A stretch of 64,000 nucleotides of DNA from an uncultured Elusimicrobiales bacterium (GTDB taxonomy: Bacteria > Elusimicrobiota > Elusimicrobia > Elusimicrobiales > Elusimicrobiaceae), in the NCBI GenBank assembly GCA_934667625.1, contig CAKUMH010000007.1, positions 40,413 through 104,412 of the forward strand. The letters run 5' to 3'. The notes beneath the pieces are model-generated. The model had not been told where the DNA came from. It did no database searches and saw only the letters and a program-made list of their open reading frames with translations. The translations under genes and the position numbers were made by a program. Position 1 is the stretch's first letter. Every line of letters starts with the position of its first letter. Shown piece after piece: positions 15,629 through 24,785 of the stretch.

Positions 15629-18139
15629 ATGAGCGAAGAAATGAACAACCAGCCGCAAGCCCAAAACACGAATGTGGACTTGTTTGGCAACATTCAACAG
15701 CGTGATATTGCGGGCGAAATGCGCTCGTACTATATTGATTACGCCATGAGCGTTATTGTAGGCCGCGCCTTGCCGGACGTGCGTGACGGGTTAAAACCCG
15801 TTCACCGCCGCGTGCTTTATTCTATGAACGAAATGGGCTTAAAATATAACAAGGCTTACAAAAAATCCGCCCGTGTTGTGGGTGATGTGCTCGGTAAATA
15901 CCACCCGCACGGCGACACCGCTGTGTATGATACGCTCGTGCGTATGGTGCAGGATTTTTCTTTACGCAAACCTTTGATTGACGGCCAGGGCAACTTCGGC
16001 TCTATTGACGGCGACTCTGCCGCCGCCATGCGTTATACGGAGTGCCGCCTGCAGCGCATTTCCGAAGAAATGCTGGGCGATTTGGACAAAGATACCGTCA
16101 AAATGATTCCCAACTATGACGGCTCTTTGATGGAACCTTCTGTGCTTCCGGCCAAACTGCCAGCGCTGCTGGTTAACGGTTCCTCCGGTATTGCCGTGGG
16201 TATGGCCACCAACATTCCTACCCACAACTTGGGCGAAGTGTGCGACGGTATTATTGCCTACATCCAAAACCCCGATATTTCCACCAAGGAAATGATGAAA
16301 ATTATCAAGGGGCCGGACTTCCCCACGGGCGCCATTATCCGCGGGACCAAGGGCATTTACGAATACTTTGAAACGGGTCACGGCAGCGTAAAAGTGCAAG
16401 CCACAACCGAAATTGAAGAGCGCAAAAACGGCCGCGAAGCGATTATCGTCACCGCTATTCCGTACCAGGTAAACAAAACCGCGCTGATTGAAAGTATCGT
16501 GGGTTTGGTGCGCGATAAAAAGATTACGGATATTGCCGATATCCGCGACGAGTCGGACAGACGCGGGATGCGTCTGGTGATTGAAGTAAAACGTGACGGC
16601 AACGCACAGGTAGTCTTGAACCACCTCTTTAAACATACCCAGCTGCAAACCTCTTTTCCGGTTAACATGCTGGCGATTGTGGACGGCCGCCCGCGTGTGC
16701 TGTCTTTGAAAGAAGTGATGAAGGCGTATGTAAAACACCGCCAAGAGGTCATCACCAACCGCACTAAATTTGATTTAAACAAAGCGCAAAAACGCGAACA
16801 TATCTTAAACGGGTTGCTCGTGGCCATTGCCAATATGGACGAAGTAGTAGCCATTATCCGCAAAGCCAAAGACCCGACCGAGGCCAAATTTACCTTGATG
16901 CAGCGCTTTACGCTCTCTGAGGTACAGGCCCAGGCCATTTTGGATATGCGGTTGCATCAGTTGACGCAATTGTCAGCCTTGGCTATTGAGAACGAACGGA
17001 AAGACCTGTTAAAGCTCATTGCCGAACTGCAGGATATTTTGGCCAATCCGCAGAAGATTTTGGATATTATCGTGAGCGAACTGACCGATCTCAAAAAGAC
17101 CTACAACGACCCGCGCCGCACCCAAATCGGCCCGGATATGACGGACTTCTCTATGGAGGACTTTATTGAGAAGGAAGACGTGGTCATCACGATTTCCAAC
17201 GATGGCTATGCCAAACGTATTCCGCTTTCCACCTACAAGAGCCAAAACCGTGGAGGAAAGGGTATCATCGGCAGCAAAACCAAGGAAGAAGACTTTATGG
17301 AGCATCTCTTCATTACGTCGTCCCACGCGACCATTTTGATGTTCACCAACCGCGGCCGTGTGTTTGCCTTGCGTGCCTTTGAAATTCCCGAAGGGAACCG
17401 CATGTCTAAGGGAAAGGCGATTGTGAACCTCCTGCAGCTGACGGGCGAGGAAAAAGTAACCTCCGCAGTAGCTATTGAAGAGTTCAAACCTGAACATTGC
17501 GATAATACGTACCTGACCATGTGCACCCGCTTGGGTACCATTAAACGTGTGCAGTTAAGCGAGTTCTCCAACATTCGCCGCTCGGGCATTATTGCCATTA
17601 GCTTGGATGAGGGGGATGTGTTGGTGGGCGTGCAGATTACGCACGGCAAGTCCGACATTATCATCGCCACCAAGAACGGCAAGTCCATCCGCTTTGACGA
17701 AAACCAAGTCCGCTGTATGGGCAGACAAGCCCACGGTGTGCGCGCCATTAACTTGGGCGCCGGTGACGTGGTGGTAGGCATGGAACACGCTCCGACTGAT
17801 GAACCGCAGCCGGATGTGCTGTCCGTATGCGAGAACGGCTTTGGTAAACGCACGGAATTTAGCGAATACAAACGCCAAAACCGCGGCGGCATGGGTGTGA
17901 TTACCATTAAAACCAGCGCGCGAAACGGCTCTGTCGTAGGCATTAAGTTGGTGGATGAGAGCAAGGACCTTATGATTGTGACCGAAAAGGGCATGACCAT
18001 CCGCGTCCGCTGCGCCGACATCCGCTCTGTCAGCCGCAACGCACAAGGCGTAACCTTGGCCAAGCTGGACGAAGGCGACAAAATCGCCCGTATCGCCCCA
18101 GTGGTTAAGGCAGAAGAAGAGCAAACGGACGAAAAGTAA
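15629..18139 (+). CDS. gyrA: DNA gyrase subunit A
   Basis: 836 aa. Breakage-reunion subunit. The catalytic Tyr is Y136 in AAAMRYTECRL. The quinolone-determining stretch is HPHGDTAVYDTLV with Thr97 and Asp101 at the places of E. coli S83 and D87; Thr at this place is natural in several bacteria. The six-bladed C-terminal wrapping domain includes the GyrA-box-like QNRGGKGIIG; a second copy reads QNRGGMGVIT. CAGGAG precedes the ATG. gyrB-gyrA form an operon ending in a strong terminator. Confidence 0.97.
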   Translation: MSEEMNNQPQAQNTNVDLFGNIQQRDIAGEMRSYYIDYAMSVIVGRALPDVRDGLKPVHRRVLYSMNEMGLKYNKAYKKSARVVGDVLGKYHPHGDTAVYDTLVRMVQDFSLRKPLIDGQGNFGSIDGDSAAAMRYTECRLQRISEEMLGDLDKDTVKMIPNYDGSLMEPSVLPAKLPALLVNGSSGIAVGMATNIPTHNLGEVCDGIIAYIQNPDISTKEMMKIIKGPDFPTGAIIRGTKGIYEYFETGHGSVKVQATTEIEERKNGREAIIVTAIPYQVNKTALIESIVGLVRDKKITDIADIRDESDRRGMRLVIEVKRDGNAQVVLNHLFKHTQLQTSFPVNMLAIVDGRPRVLSLKEVMKAYVKHRQEVITNRTKFDLNKAQKREHILNGLLVAIANMDEVVAIIRKAKDPTEAKFTLMQRFTLSEVQAQAILDMRLHQLTQLSALAIENERKDLLKLIAELQDILANPQKILDIIVSELTDLKKTYNDPRRTQIGPDMTDFSMEDFIEKEDVVITISNDGYAKRIPLSTYKSQNRGGKGIIGSKTKEEDFMEHLFITSSHATILMFTNRGRVFALRAFEIPEGNRMSKGKAIVNLLQLTGEEKVTSAVAIEEFKPEHCDNTYLTMCTRLGTIKRVQLSEFSNIRRSGIIAISLDEGDVLVGVQITHGKSDIIIATKNGKSIRFDENQVRCMGRQAHGVRAINLGAGDVVVGMEHAPTDEPQPDVLSVCENGFGKRTEFSEYKRQNRGGMGVITIKTSARNGSVVGIKLVDESKDLMIVTEKGMTIRVRCADIRSVSRNAQGVTLAKLDEGDKIARIAPVVKAEEEQTDEK

Positions 18140-18165
18140 TCCGCTTGTATGATAGTTGTTTTTAG

Positions 18166-18197
18166 CCCCCGTGTATAGGATGACACGGGGGTTTTTA
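18166..18197 (+). terminator. Terminator after gyrA
   Basis: A 9-bp stem CCCCCGTGT / ACACGGGGG and five T. Confidence 0.92.
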
Positions 18198-18274
18198 TGT
18201 GTCCAACTCATTCAAATAAAACAGTTTACATTTGCTTGCGAAAGTGGTATAAACGATAATAGGGGAAATCTACT

Positions 18275-19738
18275 ATGAGGACAAATCCGCACATTTTGGA
18301 AATAAACACGCGTTCCTGGCTTAAACGCTTGGAAACGCAGTATGGACGCCCCGTCACGCTGGCGACGGTTCCGGATGAGTTTTGGGACAAAGTCAAAAAA
18401 GCGGGGTTTGACGCCATATGGTTTATGGGGGTATGGAAGCAAAGTCCTGCCGCGGCACAGATTGCGCGGGCCAATCAGGATATTCAAAACCAAGTCCGCG
18501 CCATTAAACCCGATTTTAAGCCGGAGGATATCACGGCTTCGCCTTATGCCATATATGCATACGAGGTGGATGACTCGTTGGGTGGTAATGCCGCACTGGC
18601 AGCCTTACGCGCCAAGCTAAACGGCATGGGAATAGGTGTCTTGCTGGATTTTGTGGGCAACCACGCCGCCATAGATAATCCGGCCGTTACCGAGCACCCG
18701 GAGCTGTTTATCAACACAGGCACACAGGAACCGGCGGTGCATAAAGATTGGTTCTTCAAAAATCCGAACGGGGTGTATGTGGCACACGGGCGCGACCCGT
18801 ATTTTGCCCCTTGGACGGATACGGCGCAATTTAACTATTTTAACCCCAAAACACGTGAGTTTATGCTGGCGAATTTGGCGCGCGTAGCCGATATGTGCGA
18901 CGGAGTCCGCTGTGATATGGCCATGCTGGCGCTCAATAAGGTGCACCGCGATACCTGGTGGGAGTTTATTGGCGGAGAACTGCCCAAGGAGGAATTTTGG
19001 CGCCAAGCCTTAGATACCGTGCGCGAAACGCATCCGGAATTTGTGTTTATTGCGGAAGTGTATTGGGGATTGGAGTGGGAAATCCAGGAAATGGGGTTTG
19101 ATTATACCTACGATAAAGTGCTCTACGACCGCCTGCGTTTCTCCAATGCCGAAAACATTAAAGGGCACTTGGGTGCGGAACATTTGTTTCAGATGCGCTC
19201 TATCCGCTTTACGGCCAACCACGATGAAGAGGAAAGCCTTAAGGCTTTTGGAAAGGAAAAATCCCTGGCGGCCAGCACCATTATCGCCACGCTGCCCGGT
19301 GCCAGGATGTTCCAGCTCTTTCAAATTTTAGGTCGTCCGGCCCGTATGCCGATTCAGTACATAAACGACGATTTTACAGAGGATTCGCAAGTAAAGGAAT
19401 ACTATTTAAAATTGTTGCAAATTGCGTCTGATCCGGCTTTCCACGGCGGCCAATGGACGTTGCGCGACGTGGCACCTTGTGAAATGGGCAACGAATCTTA
19501 CCGCAATATTTTAACTTGGCAGTGGAAACAGATGAATACGGGTAAGATGGTTATCATCAATTACAGTGATGCTCCGGCTAAGGGCCGCCTGTCCATGAAG
19601 GGCGCTTATGGCGAACAAGCCCAAGTGGTGGAGGAACTGACCGGGCAGAAACTGGCTGTTACGCCGGAAGTGGTATCCCAAGGGTATTTGTTGGACCTAA
19701 AACCCTATGAATGCCGTATTTTTACGTATTCTGTATAA
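18275..19738 (+). CDS. GH13 alpha-amylase-family glycoside hydrolase
   Basis: 487 aa, no signal peptide, so cytoplasmic. The conserved GH13 regions are present: LLDFVGNH (D125, N129, H130), the nucleophile D214 in DGVRCDMAML, acid/base E261 in FIAEVYWG, and FTANHDEE with H316-D317. The start VLEINTR-like (HILEINTRSWL) and the IWFMGVWKQSP segment resemble a subgroup of uncharacterised bacterial amylase-like proteins near gyrase genes. It may act on glycogen or maltooligosaccharides, but specificity cannot be read. AGGGGAAA precedes the ATG. It stands alone between two terminators. Confidence 0.88.
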   Translation: MRTNPHILEINTRSWLKRLETQYGRPVTLATVPDEFWDKVKKAGFDAIWFMGVWKQSPAAAQIARANQDIQNQVRAIKPDFKPEDITASPYAIYAYEVDDSLGGNAALAALRAKLNGMGIGVLLDFVGNHAAIDNPAVTEHPELFINTGTQEPAVHKDWFFKNPNGVYVAHGRDPYFAPWTDTAQFNYFNPKTREFMLANLARVADMCDGVRCDMAMLALNKVHRDTWWEFIGGELPKEEFWRQALDTVRETHPEFVFIAEVYWGLEWEIQEMGFDYTYDKVLYDRLRFSNAENIKGHLGAEHLFQMRSIRFTANHDEEESLKAFGKEKSLAASTIIATLPGARMFQLFQILGRPARMPIQYINDDFTEDSQVKEYYLKLLQIASDPAFHGGQWTLRDVAPCEMGNESYRNILTWQWKQMNTGKMVIINYSDAPAKGRLSMKGAYGEQAQVVEELTGQKLAVTPEVVSQGYLLDLKPYECRIFTYSV

Positions 19739-19763
19739 AATTGCGTGAAAATGAGTCTTTTTT

Positions 19764-19799
19764 GCCCGCACTTATTGTATTTGGTGCGGGCTTTTTTAT
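19764..19799 (+). terminator. Terminator after the GH13 gene
   Basis: An 8-bp stem GCCCGCAC / GTGCGGGC, 12-base loop, six T. Confidence 0.9.
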
Positions 19800-19908
19800 T
19801 GTAAAATAACCCAAGATAAAACTGCCTTTTTTGCTTTAGATTTACTACAATAAAATAAAGCGGTGTTTTTCGTGCAAAAAAAGTAGCTTTTTGGACGAAA
19901 GTTTTTTA

Positions 19909-19939
19909 TAATATATGTATAAACTTACCGCTCGGTAAA
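19909..19939 (+). promoter_or_regulatory. ATP synthase operon promoter and leader hairpin
   Basis: TATAAT at about 19909 with no clear -35. The transcript would open with a small hairpin TTACCG-CT-CGGTAA (about 19925-19938) just before the Shine-Dalgarno GGGAGG. Confidence 0.45.
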
Positions 19940-19957
19940 ACCGGGAGGAAACAACCC

Positions 19958-20215
19958 ATGGCCATTGGTCCGTTTACCAAGAAGGATCATGTAGAAATTA
20001 CAACGTTGGGCCTGGAATTTGCCGTATCGGAAATTTTGGGTGCATACGCGGGCTATTGGCTGGACGGTAAACTGGGCACCAGCCCGTGGGGGTTGATTGC
20101 AGGAGTATGGGCCGGATTCGGCCTTGGATTTTACCAAATTTTACGAGCTGCCAAAGCCATGCAGGCCGAGGCCGACAAGTTGAAAAAGGCGGGTAAAAAA
20201 GATGGACGTAGCTGA
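19958..20215 (+). CDS. AtpZ/AtpI family small membrane protein
   Basis: 85 aa. Two hydrophobic spans around a short loop (GLEFAVSEILGAYAGYWLD and GLIAGVWAGFGLGFYQILRA), the AtpZ/AtpI layout, at the head of the ATP synthase operon. These proteins assist c-ring assembly or Mg2+ handling. GGGAGG lies 8 bases before the ATG. The 3' end overlaps atpB by 14 bases. Confidence 0.85.
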   Translation: MAIGPFTKKDHVEITTLGLEFAVSEILGAYAGYWLDGKLGTSPWGLIAGVWAGFGLGFYQILRAAKAMQAEADKLKKAGKKDGRS

Positions 20216-20963
20216 AATTATTTCTCATCACATTTTGGACCACGACTGGGGAATTTCCTGGGCCGGGGTTCGTCTTCCCATTACGACTCATTCTGTAACG
20301 TTGCTGACCATCAGCGTGCTCTTGCTGGGAACGCTGTACTGGATTTCGCTGGGCCGCCAAACCCGTTCCGGCCGCTTGCTGACCACCTTGGCCGAGTGGT
20401 ATGTGTCTTTTATCCGGGACGGCATGGTGCTGCCCAATATGGGGCAGGAAGGCCGCGGCTTTTTGCCGTATTTTTGCACCTTGTTTTTATTTGTGCTGTT
20501 TTGCGCGTTGGCCGGACTTGTGCCCGAGGTGAAGACGGCTACCTCCAACATTTCTGTCACCGCCGCGCTGGCGTTGTGCTCGGGCGGACTTATCTTGTAC
20601 AGCGGGCTTAAATTTCATGGTATTATCGGGTTTTTGAAGGGCTTTGTTCCTTCGGGTACACCGGGCTGGTTGGTGCCGCTTATCTTCCCGTTGGAAGTGG
20701 TCAGCTTGGTAATCAAGGTGTGTGTGTTGGCTATTCGTTTGTTTGCCAATATGCTGTCCGGCCACATGGTGCTGATTTGCCTGCTGCTCATTATTTTTAT
20801 TGTAGGCAAAATGCACATAGCCGCCGGAGCGGGGGCTTTTTTGCCGGCGATGGTGCTGGAACTTTTTATGACGTTTTTGGAATTGTTAGTGGCGTTTTTG
20901 CAGGCGTATGTATTTACGTTACTAACCGCTATTTTTGCGGGCTCTGTCATTCATACGCATTGA
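20202..20963 (+). CDS. atpB: ATP synthase F0 subunit a
   Basis: 253 aa, membrane protein with about five or six spans. The essential Arg is in the span VCVLAIRLFANMLSGHM, the canonical aRLxxN motif, and the C-terminal span LLVAFLQAYVFTLLTAIF is typical. With the c-ring it forms the ion half-channels. It overlaps the upstream gene by 14 bases. Confidence 0.95.
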   Translation: MDVAEIISHHILDHDWGISWAGVRLPITTHSVTLLTISVLLLGTLYWISLGRQTRSGRLLTTLAEWYVSFIRDGMVLPNMGQEGRGFLPYFCTLFLFVLFCALAGLVPEVKTATSNISVTAALALCSGGLILYSGLKFHGIIGFLKGFVPSGTPGWLVPLIFPLEVVSLVIKVCVLAIRLFANMLSGHMVLICLLLIIFIVGKMHIAAGAGAFLPAMVLELFMTFLELLVAFLQAYVFTLLTAIFAGSVIHTH

Positions 20964-21010
20964 TTTAAAAATCTAGTCAAAAGGGGCGTTGCCCCAAAGG
21001 AGAAAAGTAT

Positions 21011-21241
21011 ATGGAACTCGTAGCATTAAAATACATTGCCGCCGGTATCGGCGCGGGACTCACCGTCATTGGTGCGGGTCTTGGTTTGGGTAAAATCGGT
21101 ACGGCCGCCTTGGAAGGCACCGCCCGCCAGCCCGAAGCCGGTTCTGACTTGCGCACCACGATGATCATCATCGCCGCGTTGTTGGAAGGCGCCGCCATGT
21201 TGGGCTTGGTTATCTGCTTGCTGACGATGGTCATGAAATAA
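21011..21241 (+). CDS. atpE: ATP synthase F0 subunit c
   Basis: 76 aa hairpin of two membrane helices with the polar loop ARQPEA. The ion-binding carboxylate is Glu in the second helix (AALLEGAAMLG). In Na+ enzymes a Gln in helix 1 and a Ser/Thr next to the Glu complete the site. Here a Leu and Gly-Ala stand at those places by my alignment, which favours H+ coupling (inference). AAGGAGAAAAGT precedes the ATG. Confidence 0.95.
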   Translation: MELVALKYIAAGIGAGLTVIGAGLGLGKIGTAALEGTARQPEAGSDLRTTMIIIAALLEGAAMLGLVICLLTMVMK

Positions 21242-21258
21242 GCCGTCCGGAGTAGGAT

Positions 21259-21753
21259 ATGGAAGATTTATTGAAGCCGGACTACGGCGTGATGGCGCTG
21301 ACCATTTGCAATTTTTTGCTCTTGGTATACTTGCTTAAAAAATTCGCGTGGAACCGCATTATCGGCGGATTGGAAGCGCGCGAGGCGCAAGTGAAGAGTG
21401 ATAAAGAGCAAGCCGCTGCCGCACGTGTAGACGCGCAAAAATTAACACATGAGCTGGATGAAAAATTGTCCAAAATTTCGGAAGAAGCCGCTAAAAAAAT
21501 GGCTGAAGCCGTAAAAATGGGCGAAAAACAGAAAGAACAGCTCCTGGCCGCGGCCCAAGAACAGGCCGAACGCCTTTTGGCGCAGGCAAAGGCGCAGATA
21601 GAAGCGGAAAAGAATAAAGCGCTGACGGATGTGCGCGGCGAAATTGCCCGCGTGAGTGTGCTGGCCGCTTCTAAGGTCATTGAGCAGCAGCTAAACGAAT
21701 CCGCCGCCGATGAAGTAGTGGCGCGCGTATTGGAAGAAGTAAAGGCGAAATAA
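21259..21753 (+). CDS. atpF: ATP synthase F0 subunit b
   Basis: 164 aa. One N-terminal membrane span (VMALTICNFLLLVYLLKKFAW) followed by a long charged Ala/Glu/Lys helix predicted as coiled coil. It is the peripheral stalk. It starts 17 bases after atpE, in the usual order. Confidence 0.94.
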   Translation: MEDLLKPDYGVMALTICNFLLLVYLLKKFAWNRIIGGLEAREAQVKSDKEQAAAARVDAQKLTHELDEKLSKISEEAAKKMAEAVKMGEKQKEQLLAAAQEQAERLLAQAKAQIEAEKNKALTDVRGEIARVSVLAASKVIEQQLNESAADEVVARVLEEVKAK

Positions 21754-21757
21754 CGCT

Positions 21758-22285
21758 ATGAACAGTTCTGAAAGAATTGCGGCCCAACGCTATGCCGCAG
21801 CCTATAACGAGCTTAGCTCTTCTACGCAGGAAGCGGTGCGCCGCGCGGCCGATTTGCAGGCCGCCGCGCAGGCCTTAGCGGCGGTTCAAACCGTCATGCA
21901 AAGCCCGCGTGTTCCTACGGAAGAGAAGAAGAAAGCGGTTCGCGCGGCCTTGCAGGCCACCCCGCAGACCGCGGCTTTTGTGGAACTGCTGTTGGAGGCC
22001 AAACGCTACTCTCTGTTGAGAGCCATTACCCAAGAGGTGCAGCTCCTGGCCGAAGAGCGGCAGGGCATTGTGCGGGCTGAAGTGTTGTCCGCACGCGAAT
22101 TGACGTCCGCACAAAAGCAGGAAACGGAGCAGGCTCTTTCGGCCCGCTATAATGCAAAGGTGGCGGTTTCTTTCGCTGTAAATCCGGCGCTTTTGGGGGG
22201 ACTCAAAATTTGGTGCCGGGGAGAACTGATAGACGGCAGCCTGCAAGGGCGGCTCGCCAAATTGCAGGAAGAATTGACACATTAA
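21758..22285 (+). CDS. atpH: ATP synthase F1 subunit delta
   Basis: 175 aa. An N-terminal helical domain (AAQRYAAAYNELS) and the C-terminal AVNPALLGGLKIWCRGELIDGSLQGRLAKLQ, the delta/OSCP signature: a Gly-Gly turn, then D-S-x-x-G-R-L. It links F1 to the peripheral stalk. It starts 4 bases after atpF. Confidence 0.93.
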   Translation: MNSSERIAAQRYAAAYNELSSSTQEAVRRAADLQAAAQALAAVQTVMQSPRVPTEEKKKAVRAALQATPQTAAFVELLLEAKRYSLLRAITQEVQLLAEERQGIVRAEVLSARELTSAQKQETEQALSARYNAKVAVSFAVNPALLGGLKIWCRGELIDGSLQGRLAKLQEELTH

Positions 22286-22297
22286 TACGGTAATTTT

Positions 22298-23833
22298 ATG
22301 GCAATTAGACCCGAAGAAATAACCAACATTATTAAAGAAAAAATTGAACACTTTGACGCTTCTGCCGATGTCAGCGAAGTGGGTACCGTCATCCAAGTGG
22401 GCGACGGTATTGCCCGCGTGCACGGCTTAAACAACGTAAAAGCGTCCGAGCTGGTTGATTTTGGAAACGGCGTCAAAGGGATGGCGCTTAACTTGGAATA
22501 CGACAACGTCGGTTGCGTGTTGATGGGCCCGGACCATTTGGTTCATGAGGGAGATACCGTCAAACGCACGGGTGAAGTCATCAGCATTCCCGTCGGTGCG
22601 GATATGATTGGCCGGGTGGTGGACCCGCTTGGCAACGCGTTGGACGGAAAAGGTACGATTAAGACCGACAAAACCATGCCGCTGGATATTGTGGCCCCCG
22701 GCATTATTGATCGCCAGCCCGTCAAACAGCCGCTCCAAACCGGTATCAAAGCGATTGACGCCATGGTGCCGATTGGCAAAGGCCAGCGCGAGCTGATCAT
22801 CGGTGACCGCCAAACCGGTAAAACGGCTATTGCGGTGGATGCCATCATCAACCAAAAGAACATTCCCGCTGCTGAACGCTGCATCTGCATTTATGTGGCC
22901 GTCGGCCAAAAGCAGAGCACCGTAGCGCAAGTGGTCAAAACATTAACTGATTTCGGCGCGATGGATTATACGATTGTGGTGTCCGCCACGGCGTCCGATC
23001 CTGCGTCCTTATTGTACATTGCCCCGTACGCGGGCTGCGCCATTGGCGAGTATTTTATGTGGCAGGGCAAAGATGTGCTCATTGTGTACGATGACTTGTC
23101 CAAACATGCCCAGGCGTACCGCCAGATGTCTTTGTTGTTGCGCCGTCCGCCAGGCCGTGAGGCTTACCCTGGCGACGTGTTCTACTTGCATTCCCGCTTG
23201 TTGGAACGTGCGTGCAAACTGTCCAAGGAAAACGGCGGCGGCTCCATTACCGCTTTGCCTATCATTGAAACGCAGGCTAACGACGTTTCTGCCTATATTC
23301 CGACGAACGTCATTTCTATTACGGACGGTCAAATTTACTTGGAAAGCAGCCTGTTCTTAAGCGGCATCAAACCGGCTATTAACGTAGGTTTGTCCGTTTC
23401 CCGCGTCGGCGGTTCGGCTCAGCGCAAAACCATGCGCAAGGTGGCCGGTACGCTGCGTATTGATTTGTCCCAGTATCAGGAACTGGAGGGTTTTGCCCAA
23501 TTCGGTTCCGAGTTGGATAAAGAATCCCAGCGCCAAATCGCGCGCGGTAAACGCATGACGGAGCTGCTCAAGCAAGGGCAGTATTCGCCGATGAAGGTGG
23601 GCGAAGAAGTGCTGGTGCTGTATGCTGGAACGCACGGTTATTTGGATACGGTGGAAGTTTCCGACGTATTAGAATACGAAAAACAGCTCTTGGCCTTTGC
23701 CCGTGCCGAACGGCCGGAAGTATTGGATACGCTCAACACCGTTAACGAACTGACCCAGGAAGTAGAAGAGAAAGTGGTCAGTGCGTTAGAGGCTTTTAAA
23801 ACGGTTTTCAAACCTGCTCAACAGGAGAAATAA
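22298..23833 (+). CDS. atpA: ATP synthase F1 subunit alpha
   Basis: 511 aa, normal length. Walker A is GDRQTGKTAIAVD near residue 170. Family signatures are VGDGIARVHGL at the N-terminus and PAINVGLSVSRVGGSAQ near residue 370, including the Arg finger region. It is the non-catalytic nucleotide-binding subunit. Its stop is followed after one base by the ATG of an epimerase gene rather than atpG. Confidence 0.97.
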   Translation: MAIRPEEITNIIKEKIEHFDASADVSEVGTVIQVGDGIARVHGLNNVKASELVDFGNGVKGMALNLEYDNVGCVLMGPDHLVHEGDTVKRTGEVISIPVGADMIGRVVDPLGNALDGKGTIKTDKTMPLDIVAPGIIDRQPVKQPLQTGIKAIDAMVPIGKGQRELIIGDRQTGKTAIAVDAIINQKNIPAAERCICIYVAVGQKQSTVAQVVKTLTDFGAMDYTIVVSATASDPASLLYIAPYAGCAIGEYFMWQGKDVLIVYDDLSKHAQAYRQMSLLLRRPPGREAYPGDVFYLHSRLLERACKLSKENGGGSITALPIIETQANDVSAYIPTNVISITDGQIYLESSLFLSGIKPAINVGLSVSRVGGSAQRKTMRKVAGTLRIDLSQYQELEGFAQFGSELDKESQRQIARGKRMTELLKQGQYSPMKVGEEVLVLYAGTHGYLDTVEVSDVLEYEKQLLAFARAERPEVLDTLNTVNELTQEVEEKVVSALEAFKTVFKPAQQEK

Positions 23834-23834
23834 C

Positions 23835-24776
23835 ATGGACGCTAAAACGAAAACGAAGAAAAAATATCTGGTTACCGGCGGGGCTGGGTTTATCGGCAGT
23901 AACATTGCCAAAACCTTGGAGGCCCAAGGACACGAAGTAACCGTGTTGGATGATTTTTCTAAGAACGGTCATTTCAAAAACCTGATCGGATTTAAAGGGG
24001 ACGTCATTACCGCGGATTTGTTTGAATACATGCCCACGGATATGTATTTTGACGCCATCTTTCACGAAGCGGCTATTACTGATACCACGGTAATGGACCA
24101 AAAAGCCATGATGGAACAGAATGTGGAAGCGTTCAAGAACCTGTTGTCTTTTGCGGCGGAGAACGAAATTAAAAAGGTGGTGTATGCCTCTTCCGCGGCT
24201 ACTTATGGCAACGGGCCGGTGCCCAATGTGGAAACGCAGCCTACTCACCCGGAAAACGTGTACGGATTCTCCAAGGCCATTATGGACAATGTAGCCCGTC
24301 AGTTTGCCGAGGACAACAACGATATGACCATCATCGGTCTGCGCTATTTTAACGTGTACGGCCCCGGTGAATACTATAAGGGCAAAATGGCCAGCATGGT
24401 GTACCAGCTTTATAATCAGATGAAGGCTGGCAAGCGCCCGCGAGTGTTTAAAAATGGCGAGCAGCAGCGCGACTTTGTATACGTAAAGGATATCGTTAAA
24501 ATTAACCTTTGCGCTTTGAACAACGGCAAAGAAACGGGTGTCTACAACGCGGCGACCGGCGTTCCGCGCGACTACAATGCTATTATCCGCTGCCTGAACA
24601 AGGAACTGGGAACCAACCTGGAACCCGAATACATTGACAATCCGTATCCGTTCTTCCAGCTTAAAACCCAGGCGGACATTACCAAATCCAAGGAAAAGTT
24701 AGGCTATGAGCCGGACTATTCGTTGGAAGCAGGTATTGCGGATTACGTGTCCATCTTGGAAGGCCGCGACAAATAA
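23835..24776 (+). CDS. NAD-dependent epimerase, HldD-like (ADP-heptose epimerase family)
   Basis: 313 aa short-chain dehydrogenase. Rossmann motif VTGGAGFIGSN (residues 13-23), Asp at 39-40 (VLDD), and catalytic S119/S120, Y143 and K147 (VYGFSK). HEAAITDTT, YGPGEYYKGKMASM and QQRDFVYVKDI match ADP-L-glycero-D-manno-heptose 6-epimerase (HldD), which makes the heptose of the LPS inner core, better than generic GalE. It lies between atpA (1-base gap, AGGAG just before) and atpG (9-base gap), so it is cotranscribed with the ATP synthase. No other heptose gene is in the window, so HldD remains a family call. Confidence 0.85.
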   Translation: MDAKTKTKKKYLVTGGAGFIGSNIAKTLEAQGHEVTVLDDFSKNGHFKNLIGFKGDVITADLFEYMPTDMYFDAIFHEAAITDTTVMDQKAMMEQNVEAFKNLLSFAAENEIKKVVYASSAATYGNGPVPNVETQPTHPENVYGFSKAIMDNVARQFAEDNNDMTIIGLRYFNVYGPGEYYKGKMASMVYQLYNQMKAGKRPRVFKNGEQQRDFVYVKDIVKINLCALNNGKETGVYNAATGVPRDYNAIIRCLNKELGTNLEPEYIDNPYPFFQLKTQADITKSKEKLGYEPDYSLEAGIADYVSILEGRDK

Positions 24777-24785
24777 GGGACTTTT

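Noticed and set aside
17233..18186. Minus-strand frame of 317 codons opposite gyrA
   Set aside because: Shadow of the gyrA reading frame; Ser/Thr/Pro-rich with no motif.
21011..21241. Na+-coupled ATP synthase
   Set aside because: By my alignment, the Gln in helix 1 and the Ser/Thr beside the helix-2 Glu that mark Na+-binding c subunits are replaced by Leu and Gly-Ala.
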